Source: a virus. Taken from it: a DNA stretch of 23,673 nt. The translations under genes were made by a program, and so were the position numbers. The stretch spans positions 1-23,673 of IMG/VR virus record IMGVR_UViG_3300028416_000084; one strand, written 5' to 3'. Under the pieces are notes generated by a model that was not told the DNA's origin, ran no database searches, and was given only the letters and a program-made list of their open reading frames with translations. Positions 1 through 7,378 of this stretch are shown here, in pieces; positions within the stretch are counted from its first letter, which is position 1, and the number at the start of each line of letters is the position of its first letter.

Positions 1-78
1 TGTAATAGCAGAAAAAGAGGAATGCTCCAAGATTGGACCCCATTTTTCAACTAATGCTTGATAGTTTGACTGAGTCAT
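1..78 (-). CDS. gp23: Major capsid protein gp23, N-terminal fragment (cut by window edge)
   Basis: Only the first 26 codons are present; the gene continues past the left edge. The N terminus (MTQSNYQALVEKWGPILEH) matches the start of T4-type gp23, which opens with a short helical segment of the 'L(v/l)EKWxPiLE' kind. It would form the hexameric capsid shell and be processed by the gp21 protease. Two L-x-E or I-x-E-type sites (LVE, ILE) lie in this N-terminal piece, consistent with a cleavable propeptide. The start is set by a strong AAGGAG ribosome site at 89-94 and a late promoter at 113-120. Its place right after genes 21 and 22 is the T4 order. Identity rests mainly on synteny plus this short match. 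Confidence 0.85.
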   Translation of the reverse strand, partial: MTQSNYQALVEKWGPILEHSSFSAIT

Positions 79-112
79 TAGATTCTATCTCCTTGTTGAT
101 TTATTCTGGATA

Positions 113-120
113 TATTTATA
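113..120 (-). promoter_or_regulatory. T4-type late promoter for gene 23
   Basis: The minus strand reads TATAAATA, the exact T4 late-promoter -10 octamer recognised by the gp55 sigma factor with the gp33/gp45 co-activator system. It lies 35 bases upstream of the gp23 ATG. Confidence 0.75.
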
Positions 121-145
121 AAAGTTAGGTTTTTCATTGGGTTAC

Positions 146-1105
146 TTAGTTACGGTTCAAATCTGCTAAAAGAGCATTGATCGTTGAGTGCTCAGAAAGT
201 GGTTGTTTCACTTCTGTGTCCTCTGTGATAATTGCTTCTTCTTCAGTGACTTCCTCAACTACTGGTTTCGCTTTTTTGAAGAACGATTCCTTTAGTGTTG
301 CAAGGTCTGATTTGTAGCTGTCAACATTATCGAAAGCAAGCTTTTCTGATAATACTTTAAATCTTTCTTGTTCTACAAGTGTAAGACCTTCAGTCATTTC
401 AGCAAAAACGCCAGCCGCTGTTTGTGCATCAGCTGCTTTTTTGAGCTCAACATTCTCAACAATCGCTTTATTAGCGTCTGCTTTTAATGTTTCAATTTCT
501 TCTTCAAGTCCAGCAACGACGTCTAGAGTTTCCTCATCAACATCAATGTTGTGCTCTTCGAATAGGCCTTTAAGACCGTCCATTAACGACTCCGCCATCT
601 CTACCTTAATACCGGCTTCAATAGCAATTTCGTTCTCTGACATCCACTCTTCTACAACGTAGTCAAGATATGAGTCAAGATTTTCTAACATCTGTTCAAC
701 TGATTCATCAAGCGCAGTTTGCATTGATGTTTCTAGAACTTCTGTTTTCTCAACGATGATAGCGTCAGCCTTGGCTGTTGCCGCTTCGTTAACCGCAGCT
801 TCGAATACCATAGTTGCTTTAGCTGTAAATTCTTCAGACAAATACATGCCTTCGAAAATAGTCGCGATTGACTCTGCTACTTCAATTACTTCTTCTACGA
901 TTTCATCAGAGTCTACTTCTGATTCTTCCGCTTGCATTGGTGCTGGTGCAACTTTATCGGCTGTTGGATCAACCTTTTTGTTTACGTCAGCTTTTTTCTT
1001 CTTATGTACGCCGCCTGCTGGTGTCGCAGGATCCATAACTTCTGCCGCAGGAACACCTGTTCCGCCAGATTTTTCGACGAACTTTTCGTCTAAGTCATTT
1101 GACAT
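146..1105 (-). CDS. gp22: Prohead core scaffolding protein gp22
   Basis: This 319-aa protein is strongly acidic and rich in Glu and Ala, with long helical, coiled-coil-like stretches. It has a Lys-rich patch near residues 35-45 (HKKKKAD) and a conserved-looking C-terminal tail (INALLADLNRN). These are traits of T4 gp22, the main internal scaffold on which the prohead assembles and which gp21 then degrades. Several L-x-E sites (LDE, LVE, LSE) fit the protease's known preference. T4 gp22 is about 269 aa, so this one is longer. An AAGGAG ribosome site precedes the ATG and a perfect late promoter lies at 1149-1156. It sits between 21 and 23 as in T4. Confidence 0.87.
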   Translation of the reverse strand: MSNDLDEKFVEKSGGTGVPAAEVMDPATPAGGVHKKKKADVNKKVDPTADKVAPAPMQAEESEVDSDEIVEEVIEVAESIATIFEGMYLSEEFTAKATMVFEAAVNEAATAKADAIIVEKTEVLETSMQTALDESVEQMLENLDSYLDYVVEEWMSENEIAIEAGIKVEMAESLMDGLKGLFEEHNIDVDEETLDVVAGLEEEIETLKADANKAIVENVELKKAADAQTAAGVFAEMTEGLTLVEQERFKVLSEKLAFDNVDSYKSDLATLKESFFKKAKPVVEEVTEEEAIITEDTEVKQPLSEHSTINALLADLNRN

Positions 1106-1148
1106 ATGTTCTACTCCTTTTATTTGGATACTTGTATTATATGAGTAT

Positions 1149-1156
1149 TATTTATA
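1149..1156 (-). promoter_or_regulatory. T4-type late promoter for gene 22
   Basis: Perfect TATAAATA on the minus strand, 44 bases upstream of the gp22 ATG, in the short AT-rich gap between genes 21 and 22. Confidence 0.72.
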
Positions 1157-1169
1157 ATAATATTATTTT

Positions 1170-1862
1170 TCAACTTTTTCTAAGTGAGTTCACAAAACGC
1201 TCGAATAATTCAGACGCAGTGCCTTCATCGATTTTAGTGACAACACGTCTAATTTGCTTTTCTACTACTTCTTGTATTTCTTCAATAACTTGTTCAATAG
1301 GTTCCTGAGCAATCCAGTTACCTGAAGCTATATCGTAATAGTATTCAGCATTCTCCATAATACCATTTACAAAACAATTTGGACCAGATGGGTCAGTCAC
1401 GATGTCGACAGTGGCTAGATGAAAGTCATTTTGTACTTCCATAATACCATCTCTCGTTGCTTTAACTGAACCTAATCCGCGGGTAGATACACCGATCTTA
1501 ACACCCTCGTCCATAAATGTTTTGACTATCTCACCCATTGGTGTACCAAGAATTTTGGCTTTACCAGTGAAGTTTGATCCCTCTCGTTTCATCTCTGTAA
1601 TAAGATGAGACACGCGATCGCCGTTGATTGTAGGTCCGTCTGGGTGACCCAATTCGCCTAGCGCTCGCTTTGTTTCTACAAAGTCAGCATTATATCTGAC
1701 CATTTCTTTTTCTAAAATCTGCGACGGATAAATTCTTCCGTTGCGGTTTTTAATATCGCCTTGCATAAAAATACCTTCGATGAAATGAGTTTTCTTACCC
1801 GTTTCTTCGTTCATTTCTACGGCAACATTGCATTCTTCTACAACTTCTGTTATTAGTCTCAT
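1170..1862 (-). CDS. gp21: Prohead core protease gp21
   Basis: A 230-aa serine protease of the T4 gp21 type (peptidase S77/herpes-assemblin-like fold). It cleaves scaffold and capsid proteins inside the prohead, typically after L/I-x-E. The likely catalytic His is in LGHPDGP (about residue 73) and the likely Ser in GVSTRG (about residue 126), followed by the family-typical TVDIVTDPSGP segment (151-161). The N-terminal 'GDIKNRNGRIYP' block is also characteristic of phage prohead proteases. The C-terminal part after about residue 185 is Glu-rich and probably helical. An AAGGA ribosome site precedes the ATG, and a late promoter at 1884-1891 overlaps the end of the upstream gene. Confidence 0.93.
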   Translation of the reverse strand: MRLITEVVEECNVAVEMNEETGKKTHFIEGIFMQGDIKNRNGRIYPSQILEKEMVRYNADFVETKRALGELGHPDGPTINGDRVSHLITEMKREGSNFTGKAKILGTPMGEIVKTFMDEGVKIGVSTRGLGSVKATRDGIMEVQNDFHLATVDIVTDPSGPNCFVNGIMENAEYYYDIASGNWIAQEPIEQVIEEIQEVVEKQIRRVVTKIDEGTASELFERFVNSLRKS

Positions 1863-1883
1863 ATCTTAGATCCTTTAATTTTT

Positions 1884-1891
1884 TATTTATA
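1884..1891 (-). promoter_or_regulatory. T4-type late promoter for gene 21
   Basis: Perfect TATAAATA on the minus strand, 22 bases upstream of the gp21 ATG. It overlaps the stop codon of the upstream prohead-core gene. Confidence 0.7.
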
Positions 1892-3170
1892 ACGCTTCTC
1901 GGGCAAACCCTACGATCTCTTTAAACCCTGCTTCGTCTTTCATCATTACCTTTGACATGTCTCTGCGGTTTTTTGCATTAAGATTTTTATAAAAGTCATT
2001 TAACAGTTTAGCATCTTGTTTAGATACCTTTACGTTTTTGCCATTTTTTAATCTCATGTTTCCCACTTTAACAGCTTCGTCTAACATTTCAGAAAAGCTT
2101 TCACGCCGAATAATATCTTGACCTCTATCGTCTGTTTGGTCTGTTCTAGTCTTTTTGAAAACCGTACGAGTCTTACCGTCTGGTCCTGTTTGAGTAACGC
2201 CGTGTTTCATCGCAGAAGAAGTAGTTTCAGCTACTTCAGTCTTTTTTTTACCTTTTGCACGCATGATAGCAAAATCGTGTCCATCAATTTTACCATTTTT
2301 GTTATGGTCAAGTTTCTTTTGTCCACCACTTAAAGCTTCGTTCCACTTACCAAATGCAATGTCAGAAACCTTATCAGAAAGATCTTCTTTATATGTGCCA
2401 CCATATGTGCCAGTTTTGTCAGAAGTGTGTGGTAAGTCATGATGAACACCCATTTTTATCTTATGGTGCTTATGGTAAGCTTTCATAGCAGATTTAACGC
2501 CTGCGTGATCGCCATCTTTGTTAGCCTTTAAAGCGTTGTTCAAGTGTCCAGCAGCTTTTGCGTGATGCTTAGCTTCATCATTCGAGAATTTAACTTTACG
2601 CTTGATAAATCTTTTTGTTGAAGCAGAATATTTGTCTTTGCCACCGGTTGGCATCTTAGCTTTATGTTCAGCATCATCTTTATGTTCAGCTTCTCTTTTG
2701 TTATGATAGTCTAGAGCAGTATTCAATTGCTTAGCTGCTTTTCTCTTATTCAACATGTTTCCGATAATACCTTCGTTAACATCTTCATTTTTATCTTTTT
2801 CCCAAGGAGCTTTAGCAAGAGAAACTTTTTTCTTACCTTCAGGAGTTGTTTCAGAAGCTTTGTCTAATGCTTTCATATTTGACATTTCTTTTGATTCGTT
2901 TGCTCTAAACTGGCTAAACTTTCTGCCTTTACGTAATACAGGCTCTTGGTCTGGTTTATCGCCATAAGCTGTATCGTATTCAGCATCAGCTTTTTCTGGT
3001 GTGTTATCCGCTTTACGTACAGCCTTTGGTTTTCCAATATCACCGCTAAACTGATTGTCTGGAGCTACAGGGTGCTGCCCAGGTTTTTGGTTATGTAAAT
3101 CTTTGAAAGCTTTTTCTTCCGAAGATTTCGGCTGAGCAACTTCGCTAAGGATATTTTTAAACGTTTTCAT
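1887..3170 (-). CDS. Putative prohead core/internal head protein with an EF-hand-like loop
   Basis: A 427-aa, Lys/His/Ala-rich, mostly hydrophilic protein in the place that T4 genes 67 and 68 (prohead core) occupy between 20 and 21. A GTG at 3173 is also in frame, but I chose the ATG at 3170 because GGAG lies 8 bases before it. The N terminus has an L-S-E site (residues 8-10), a likely gp21 cleavage point. Residues about 150-245 form a His/Lys/Ala-rich helical block. Residues 288-299 (DHNKNGKIDGHD) match a calcium-binding EF-hand loop (D/N at 1, 3, 5, 9 and 12). The last 60 residues (VGNMRLKNGK...EIVGFAREAL) look like a compact conserved domain that I recall from other marine T4-like phages. 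The core role is inferred from position and the LSE site; no exact family is named. Confidence 0.6.
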   Translation of the reverse strand: MKTFKNILSEVAQPKSSEEKAFKDLHNQKPGQHPVAPDNQFSGDIGKPKAVRKADNTPEKADAEYDTAYGDKPDQEPVLRKGRKFSQFRANESKEMSNMKALDKASETTPEGKKKVSLAKAPWEKDKNEDVNEGIIGNMLNKRKAAKQLNTALDYHNKREAEHKDDAEHKAKMPTGGKDKYSASTKRFIKRKVKFSNDEAKHHAKAAGHLNNALKANKDGDHAGVKSAMKAYHKHHKIKMGVHHDLPHTSDKTGTYGGTYKEDLSDKVSDIAFGKWNEALSGGQKKLDHNKNGKIDGHDFAIMRAKGKKKTEVAETTSSAMKHGVTQTGPDGKTRTVFKKTRTDQTDDRGQDIIRRESFSEMLDEAVKVGNMRLKNGKNVKVSKQDAKLLNDFYKNLNAKNRRDMSKVMMKDEAGFKEIVGFAREAL

Positions 3171-3197
3171 CACTTAACTCCTAATTTTGTTTGTATA

Positions 3198-3205
3198 TAT
3201 TTATA
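3198..3205 (-). promoter_or_regulatory. T4-type late promoter for the prohead-core gene
   Basis: Perfect TATAAATA on the minus strand in the gap between gene 20 and the 427-aa gene, 28 bases upstream of its ATG. Confidence 0.7.
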
Positions 3206-3224
3206 TGAATTTATTGTTCTCATT

Positions 3225-4745
3225 TTATTCTTCTGCCTCTTCCGGCGGATTTTCTTTGGCTTCAGCTTCGATTTGATCCTTCATGTCACCCATTTCTTCC
3301 TCTGACATACGAAGAACGTTACGCAATACCCATTCTCTAGAATAGTATGTGCCAACATGTTCTTCAACTTCACGTAGAGTACTGAGTCTTTCACGAGTAA
3401 TTTCAGCTTCTTTAAGCTCTTGGAAATAGTTATCCTGAACAAAATCGTAACGAATAGCGTTTTTAATTTCAGCAAATTCTTCTGGCGTTAAAACACCTTT
3501 AAGTACTAATTGCTTTTCAAGTAGTGACGTAAAGATAGACGTAAAACGCGCTCTTAGTCTTTTAATGAATTTACTAAATTTTAATTCATCACGAGTAATT
3601 TCTGAAACACGACCAAACGAATACATTGTCTCTGGTTCTAAACGCGATAGCGGAACCTTTAATGATTTGTATAATTTACGTTGGAAGTATTGCATATTAG
3701 TATCGTCTGTTAATCCAGCTGCGTTTCCGCCTGCCATCGTATCAACTTCAGTTGAACGTTCACCACCACGACGAGGAAACCAAAAGTCTTCAGTCATAGT
3801 CATCATTTTACGAGCATCTGTAATTTCACCGGTTGACGAGTTATATTGTAACTTGTTTTTATGGCGAACCATCATGTCTCTTAAATACTGCTCAGCTTTC
3901 GATTTAGGTAAGTTGCCAACATCAATATAGAAGACTCTTCTTTCAGGAGCTCGTGTAATTGTGTAAATAACTGTTGCATCTTCCAACATCCTTAACTGGT
4001 TGAGTGGCTTTATTGAAGGATGTAAATATGATAAGACCAATGAATTGTTTTCATTCATTACGCCTGAAGTAACTCTAGCAATAGAGTCCTTAGCAATTTT
4101 ATATCCTTGAGTACCACCGCCTGCAGAGCTTGATTTGTTTGATCCAAATCCTGTTTCAGAATACATATAATATTCTGATTTAACTTTTTTAACTGGGATA
4201 CCTGAATGTGGATCCTTTTCACGTTTATCAACTTCACGAATAAGTTTTAATTTACGTGGATCTACATATCGTAATTCTTTAATCCCTTCAGGGATATTTT
4301 CCGGATCAATAATAACGTGATAGTTTAATCGACCATCAACATAGAATTTTTGGAACGTTTCGTAAGCTGTTGTAGAAAAATCCATTAATGACAAGATGCC
4401 ATCAAACTCTTCTATAACTATTTTCTTAACTTTGTCTGGTAAGTCTGTATCGTCCAAAAGAACTTCAACAACCTTATCATCTGTATCTACACTAATCGCT
4501 TCATTGATTACTTCGTCAACAGCTTGTGCAATTTCTGGTTGGTGTGCTAATCCTCGGTATTTTGTTACCAATTCCGATTCAGTTTTAGCAGTGCCTTCCA
4601 TATCCAAGAGTGTACTATAGAAGCCACCCATTGCGTTACCAACGGTGATAGCTCCATCGTCATTTTGAGGTTCAGCAAAAGAGGAAGGCTGAAAGCCCTC
4701 CCCGTCATCTGTGTCTCGTTTAATGTCAAAACCAAAAATCTTCAT
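3225..4745 (-). CDS. gp20: Portal vertex protein gp20
   Basis: A 506-aa T4-type portal protein (T4 gp20 is 524 aa). It forms the dodecameric ring at one capsid vertex that starts prohead assembly and conducts DNA. Recognisable blocks are the N-terminal 'KYRGLAHQPEIAQAVDEVINEAI', the central 'LRYVDPRKLKLIREV', 'DATVIYTITRAPERRVFYIDVGNLPKSKAEQYL' (about 255-290), 'RRGGERSTEVDTMAGG' and 'KVPLSRLEPE', in the same order as in T4-like portals. The C terminus is acidic (EENPPEEAEE-like). The ribosome site is weak (GAGAAAG) and there is no good late promoter of its own, so it is probably read with gene 19, which ends 19 bases upstream. Confidence 0.97.
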   Translation of the reverse strand: MKIFGFDIKRDTDDGEGFQPSSFAEPQNDDGAITVGNAMGGFYSTLLDMEGTAKTESELVTKYRGLAHQPEIAQAVDEVINEAISVDTDDKVVEVLLDDTDLPDKVKKIVIEEFDGILSLMDFSTTAYETFQKFYVDGRLNYHVIIDPENIPEGIKELRYVDPRKLKLIREVDKREKDPHSGIPVKKVKSEYYMYSETGFGSNKSSSAGGGTQGYKIAKDSIARVTSGVMNENNSLVLSYLHPSIKPLNQLRMLEDATVIYTITRAPERRVFYIDVGNLPKSKAEQYLRDMMVRHKNKLQYNSSTGEITDARKMMTMTEDFWFPRRGGERSTEVDTMAGGNAAGLTDDTNMQYFQRKLYKSLKVPLSRLEPETMYSFGRVSEITRDELKFSKFIKRLRARFTSIFTSLLEKQLVLKGVLTPEEFAEIKNAIRYDFVQDNYFQELKEAEITRERLSTLREVEEHVGTYYSREWVLRNVLRMSEEEMGDMKDQIEAEAKENPPEEAEE

Positions 4746-4764
4746 TTATTCACTTTCTCATTAT

Positions 4765-5298
4765 TTAAGTAGTTGGAATGCCGGTATTACCCTCAACACG
4801 CCATAAGTCATATTGGAATGTAACTCCAAATTCTTCGATTGTATCAGACTGTGCCCAATCCATTTGGATACCGTCGATACCGACTGGATACATACCTTCA
4901 AAGATATATGTTCTAAGAATTGAACCATCTTTACTGAACTGAGTAATTTGTCCAGTTGATTTGTAGTCTTGTGGCAATGCTCTAGTATTAGAGTCATGTG
5001 AGTTGATCGCGTTTGACCAAGCTTCCATTGCATTGCGTACTGCAAAGTCTTCATCGTTGATTACCTGCACGGTCCAATCCTGAAATGTTCTATCACCGGC
5101 ATACTTGATCTGACGACCAAAGTAAGGTACCGTAAATTGCCCCAGAATTGATTCTGGGATACCTGCTGAACGGATCATAAACGGAGTTTTGATGTCAGCT
5201 TCTGGAGCAATTGGGTTAGTGATTTGACATTGGAACAGGGTAGGACGTGCACCGCCACCGACGAGCTCTGATTTGAACTGGTTGATATTGAATGCCAT
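4765..5298 (-). CDS. gp19: Tail tube protein gp19
   Basis: A 177-aa T4-type inner tail tube subunit (T4 gp19 is 163 aa) that stacks as hexameric rings inside the sheath. Diagnostic stretches are 'GGGARPTLFQCQIT' near the N terminus, 'IPESILGQFTVPYFGRQIKYAGDRTFQDWTV' (about 48-80) and 'DFAVRNAMEAWSNAIN', followed by the C-terminal 'EEFGVTFQYDLWRVE'. It has a clear AGGAG ribosome site. It lies between sheath and portal as in T4. A weak late-promoter variant (AATAAATA) is at 5325-5332. Confidence 0.97.
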   Translation of the reverse strand: MAFNINQFKSELVGGGARPTLFQCQITNPIAPEADIKTPFMIRSAGIPESILGQFTVPYFGRQIKYAGDRTFQDWTVQVINDEDFAVRNAMEAWSNAINSHDSNTRALPQDYKSTGQITQFSKDGSILRTYIFEGMYPVGIDGIQMDWAQSDTIEEFGVTFQYDLWRVEGNTGIPTT

Positions 5299-5324
5299 GT
5301 CTATTTTCTCCTATTTTCTATTCT

Positions 5325-5332
5325 TATTTATT
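5325..5332 (-). promoter_or_regulatory. Possible variant late promoter for genes 19 and 20
   Basis: The minus strand reads AATAAATA, one mismatch from the late octamer, 27 bases upstream of gene 19. The same variant occurs at 13306-13313. Evidence is weak because the DNA is AT-rich. Confidence 0.3.
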
Positions 5333-7284
5333 TAAGTTAACTGACCAACAATTTCGTCAAATTCAATACCTGTTCTTGTAGCAACGAATGTTAATTCGAT
5401 AACGTTAATAGAACGGGCTGGTTTGATGAATATGCTTGCACGGAATTTATTTTGGTCAATTACCTCAGGAGTGTTAACGGTTGAGTCACTGACTACTCTG
5501 TAATCAATAATACCACGCCTTCCTTGGATATCACGTAAGAACGGATCTACAATATTCTTAAACTGTGTTTGAGTGAATTCATCGTTCAATTCAAACAAGA
5601 AGCTTTGAGCTGCTGTAGCGATAGATTTCTCAACCGCGATAAACAACCTACGAACATTTAGACGATCAAACGCAGATGCTAGACCTAAACCAGTTTTATC
5701 ACCAAATAGTACAATACCTTGACCTACTTGAGACATAACAGGGTTAATGTCTGAACCATACAATAAATCTCTCATTGTTTTGCTAGGGTTAAATGCTAGC
5801 TTAACAACGTTTTTGATTACACCTTTTCTGAAACCAGCTGGTGATTCCCAAGGTTCAACTCTAGCTGCTAATCCAGCCATATCACCGTTTAATGGTGTCC
5901 AACGATATACATCGTTATACTTATCATAGCGGTATTTGTATCCAGAGTCAATGAATGTGTATGACGAATTTTGTACCTTGTTACGATATGCAATTACGTT
6001 TGTAAGTTTAGCATTCATTTTAAGTTCGTCAACAACAGCTTCCTTAGATGGTGAGATAAATGCAACGCAATCTTTTCTTGTTTCACAAATATTAGAAACA
6101 ATATAGTTTGCTCTTACTGCAGCATCATCGCCTTTACCTTGTAATACAAATGCAATGTCGATTTCGTTAGAACTTCTTAAAGTATCATATGCTGCGCCTA
6201 ATTGAGCTAAGGTAGCCTTAGCTTCAGATAATGCAGTATTTCCACTAGGATTTCCACCTGAGAATGATTCATATTTCGCTACTGCTGTATTTGCAGTACC
6301 AATTTGCGACGCATAGTCAACTTGTACCCAATTAGAAAAGTTTTCAATCACTGTACCATAATAATTAGAAGTACCTTGTGGTGAAACCGCACCCGGTGTT
6401 GTTGAAATATTTTCGAATTTTTCTAGCATAAATCCTTTTGTACCGGAAATTAAACCATCTTCGTCAATCACTGCTACGTGAATATTGCCTGCGTCTGGCT
6501 TTCTAGCGAATGTTGCGCCATGTTGCCATTTCTTTTTCATTGACAATTTAGCAAGATCTGTTTCAGCTAGTGTATATTTGTTAGCAAACTCAATATCGTA
6601 TGTGTATAAAGCAAGGAATGCAGTATTAGCATCTCCCGGAGTTGCTTCAACTTCTACTCCTGTCTCTGTGAATGAGCTAACTCTTAGTTCTTGGTATCCG
6701 ACTGACTCGTTACCAATTTCTAATACGTCACCTGCAGATAAATCTATTAGGTTTTGTGTATTAGCAGTTTCAAATTGAACATTAGCAGCGTTAAAACTGA
6801 TAACCTGATCTATTTGAGTATTTGAAACTTTATTTGTTGGAATTCCTGCAACTGCAACGAATTCGCTTTCAAAGCCGTCTGAAGTTACCCAAGCAACTTG
6901 TAATGAATCACCAAGTTCACCTTTATACTTCGCTTTAAAAGCACCATAGTCACTGTTGTCTGCAATTACTACATTGTTTGCATTATAAGTTAAATCTAGT
7001 GTTGTACTGTTAGCTTCGGTTGAACCATCTTCTGCACGAACAACATACAGAGCATTTGAATACGATAAGTAATCAGCAGCTGTAAAAAATGTTTCGTAAT
7101 TGCTATCATTAGGTGCACCAAAACGATCTACGAGTTGATTTTCTGATGATAACAGCAATGGTTCGTTAGTCGGACCCCATCTAAACACACCTGCCAAAGC
7201 AGCTGGTGGTGTTGAAATGGCTGGTACTGCCTGGGAAGCATCAACTTCTCGAACGATAACAGAGGGACTTACGGAAAAAGCCAT
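5332..7284 (-). CDS. gp18: Tail sheath protein gp18
   Basis: A 650-aa contractile tail sheath subunit (T4 gp18 is 659 aa). The N terminus (PSVIVREVDASQ, with FRWGPTNEP at about 34-42) is the typical sheath opening, in which the N-terminal arm links neighbouring subunits. The conserved C-terminal region carries 'YRYDKYNDVYRWTPLNGDMAGL', 'ESPAGFRKGVIKNVVKLAFNPSKTMRD', 'GDKTGLGLASAFDRLNVRRLFI' and a closing beta segment (IKPARSINVIELTFVATRTG), all found in T4-like sheaths. The middle, about residues 100-330, is the variable outer domain. It has a strong AAGGAGA ribosome site and a perfect late promoter at 7346-7353. Confidence 0.97.
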   Translation of the reverse strand: MAFSVSPSVIVREVDASQAVPAISTPPAALAGVFRWGPTNEPLLLSSENQLVDRFGAPNDSNYETFFTAADYLSYSNALYVVRAEDGSTEANSTTLDLTYNANNVVIADNSDYGAFKAKYKGELGDSLQVAWVTSDGFESEFVAVAGIPTNKVSNTQIDQVISFNAANVQFETANTQNLIDLSAGDVLEIGNESVGYQELRVSSFTETGVEVEATPGDANTAFLALYTYDIEFANKYTLAETDLAKLSMKKKWQHGATFARKPDAGNIHVAVIDEDGLISGTKGFMLEKFENISTTPGAVSPQGTSNYYGTVIENFSNWVQVDYASQIGTANTAVAKYESFSGGNPSGNTALSEAKATLAQLGAAYDTLRSSNEIDIAFVLQGKGDDAAVRANYIVSNICETRKDCVAFISPSKEAVVDELKMNAKLTNVIAYRNKVQNSSYTFIDSGYKYRYDKYNDVYRWTPLNGDMAGLAARVEPWESPAGFRKGVIKNVVKLAFNPSKTMRDLLYGSDINPVMSQVGQGIVLFGDKTGLGLASAFDRLNVRRLFIAVEKSIATAAQSFLFELNDEFTQTQFKNIVDPFLRDIQGRRGIIDYRVVSDSTVNTPEVIDQNKFRASIFIKPARSINVIELTFVATRTGIEFDEIVGQLT

Positions 7285-7345
7285 ATTTTTCTCCTTTATG
7301 TATTGAAAACGCGTTAATCTTGTTTTATATATTTCTTACTGTTTC

Positions 7346-7353
7346 TATTTATA
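7346..7353 (-). promoter_or_regulatory. T4-type late promoter for gene 18
   Basis: Perfect TATAAATA on the minus strand, 62 bases upstream of the sheath ATG, in the gap after gene 17. Confidence 0.72.
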
Positions 7354-7378
7354 AAAAAAGGTATTCTATATAAATGAC

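Noticed and set aside
79-145. A rho-independent terminator between genes 22 and 23
   Set aside because: The gap has T-runs but no GC-rich inverted repeat. It holds a late promoter and ribosome site instead.
4761-5054. A second minus-strand frame of 97 aa within the tail tube gene
   Set aside because: Out-of-frame shadow of gp19, which has full-length family matches.
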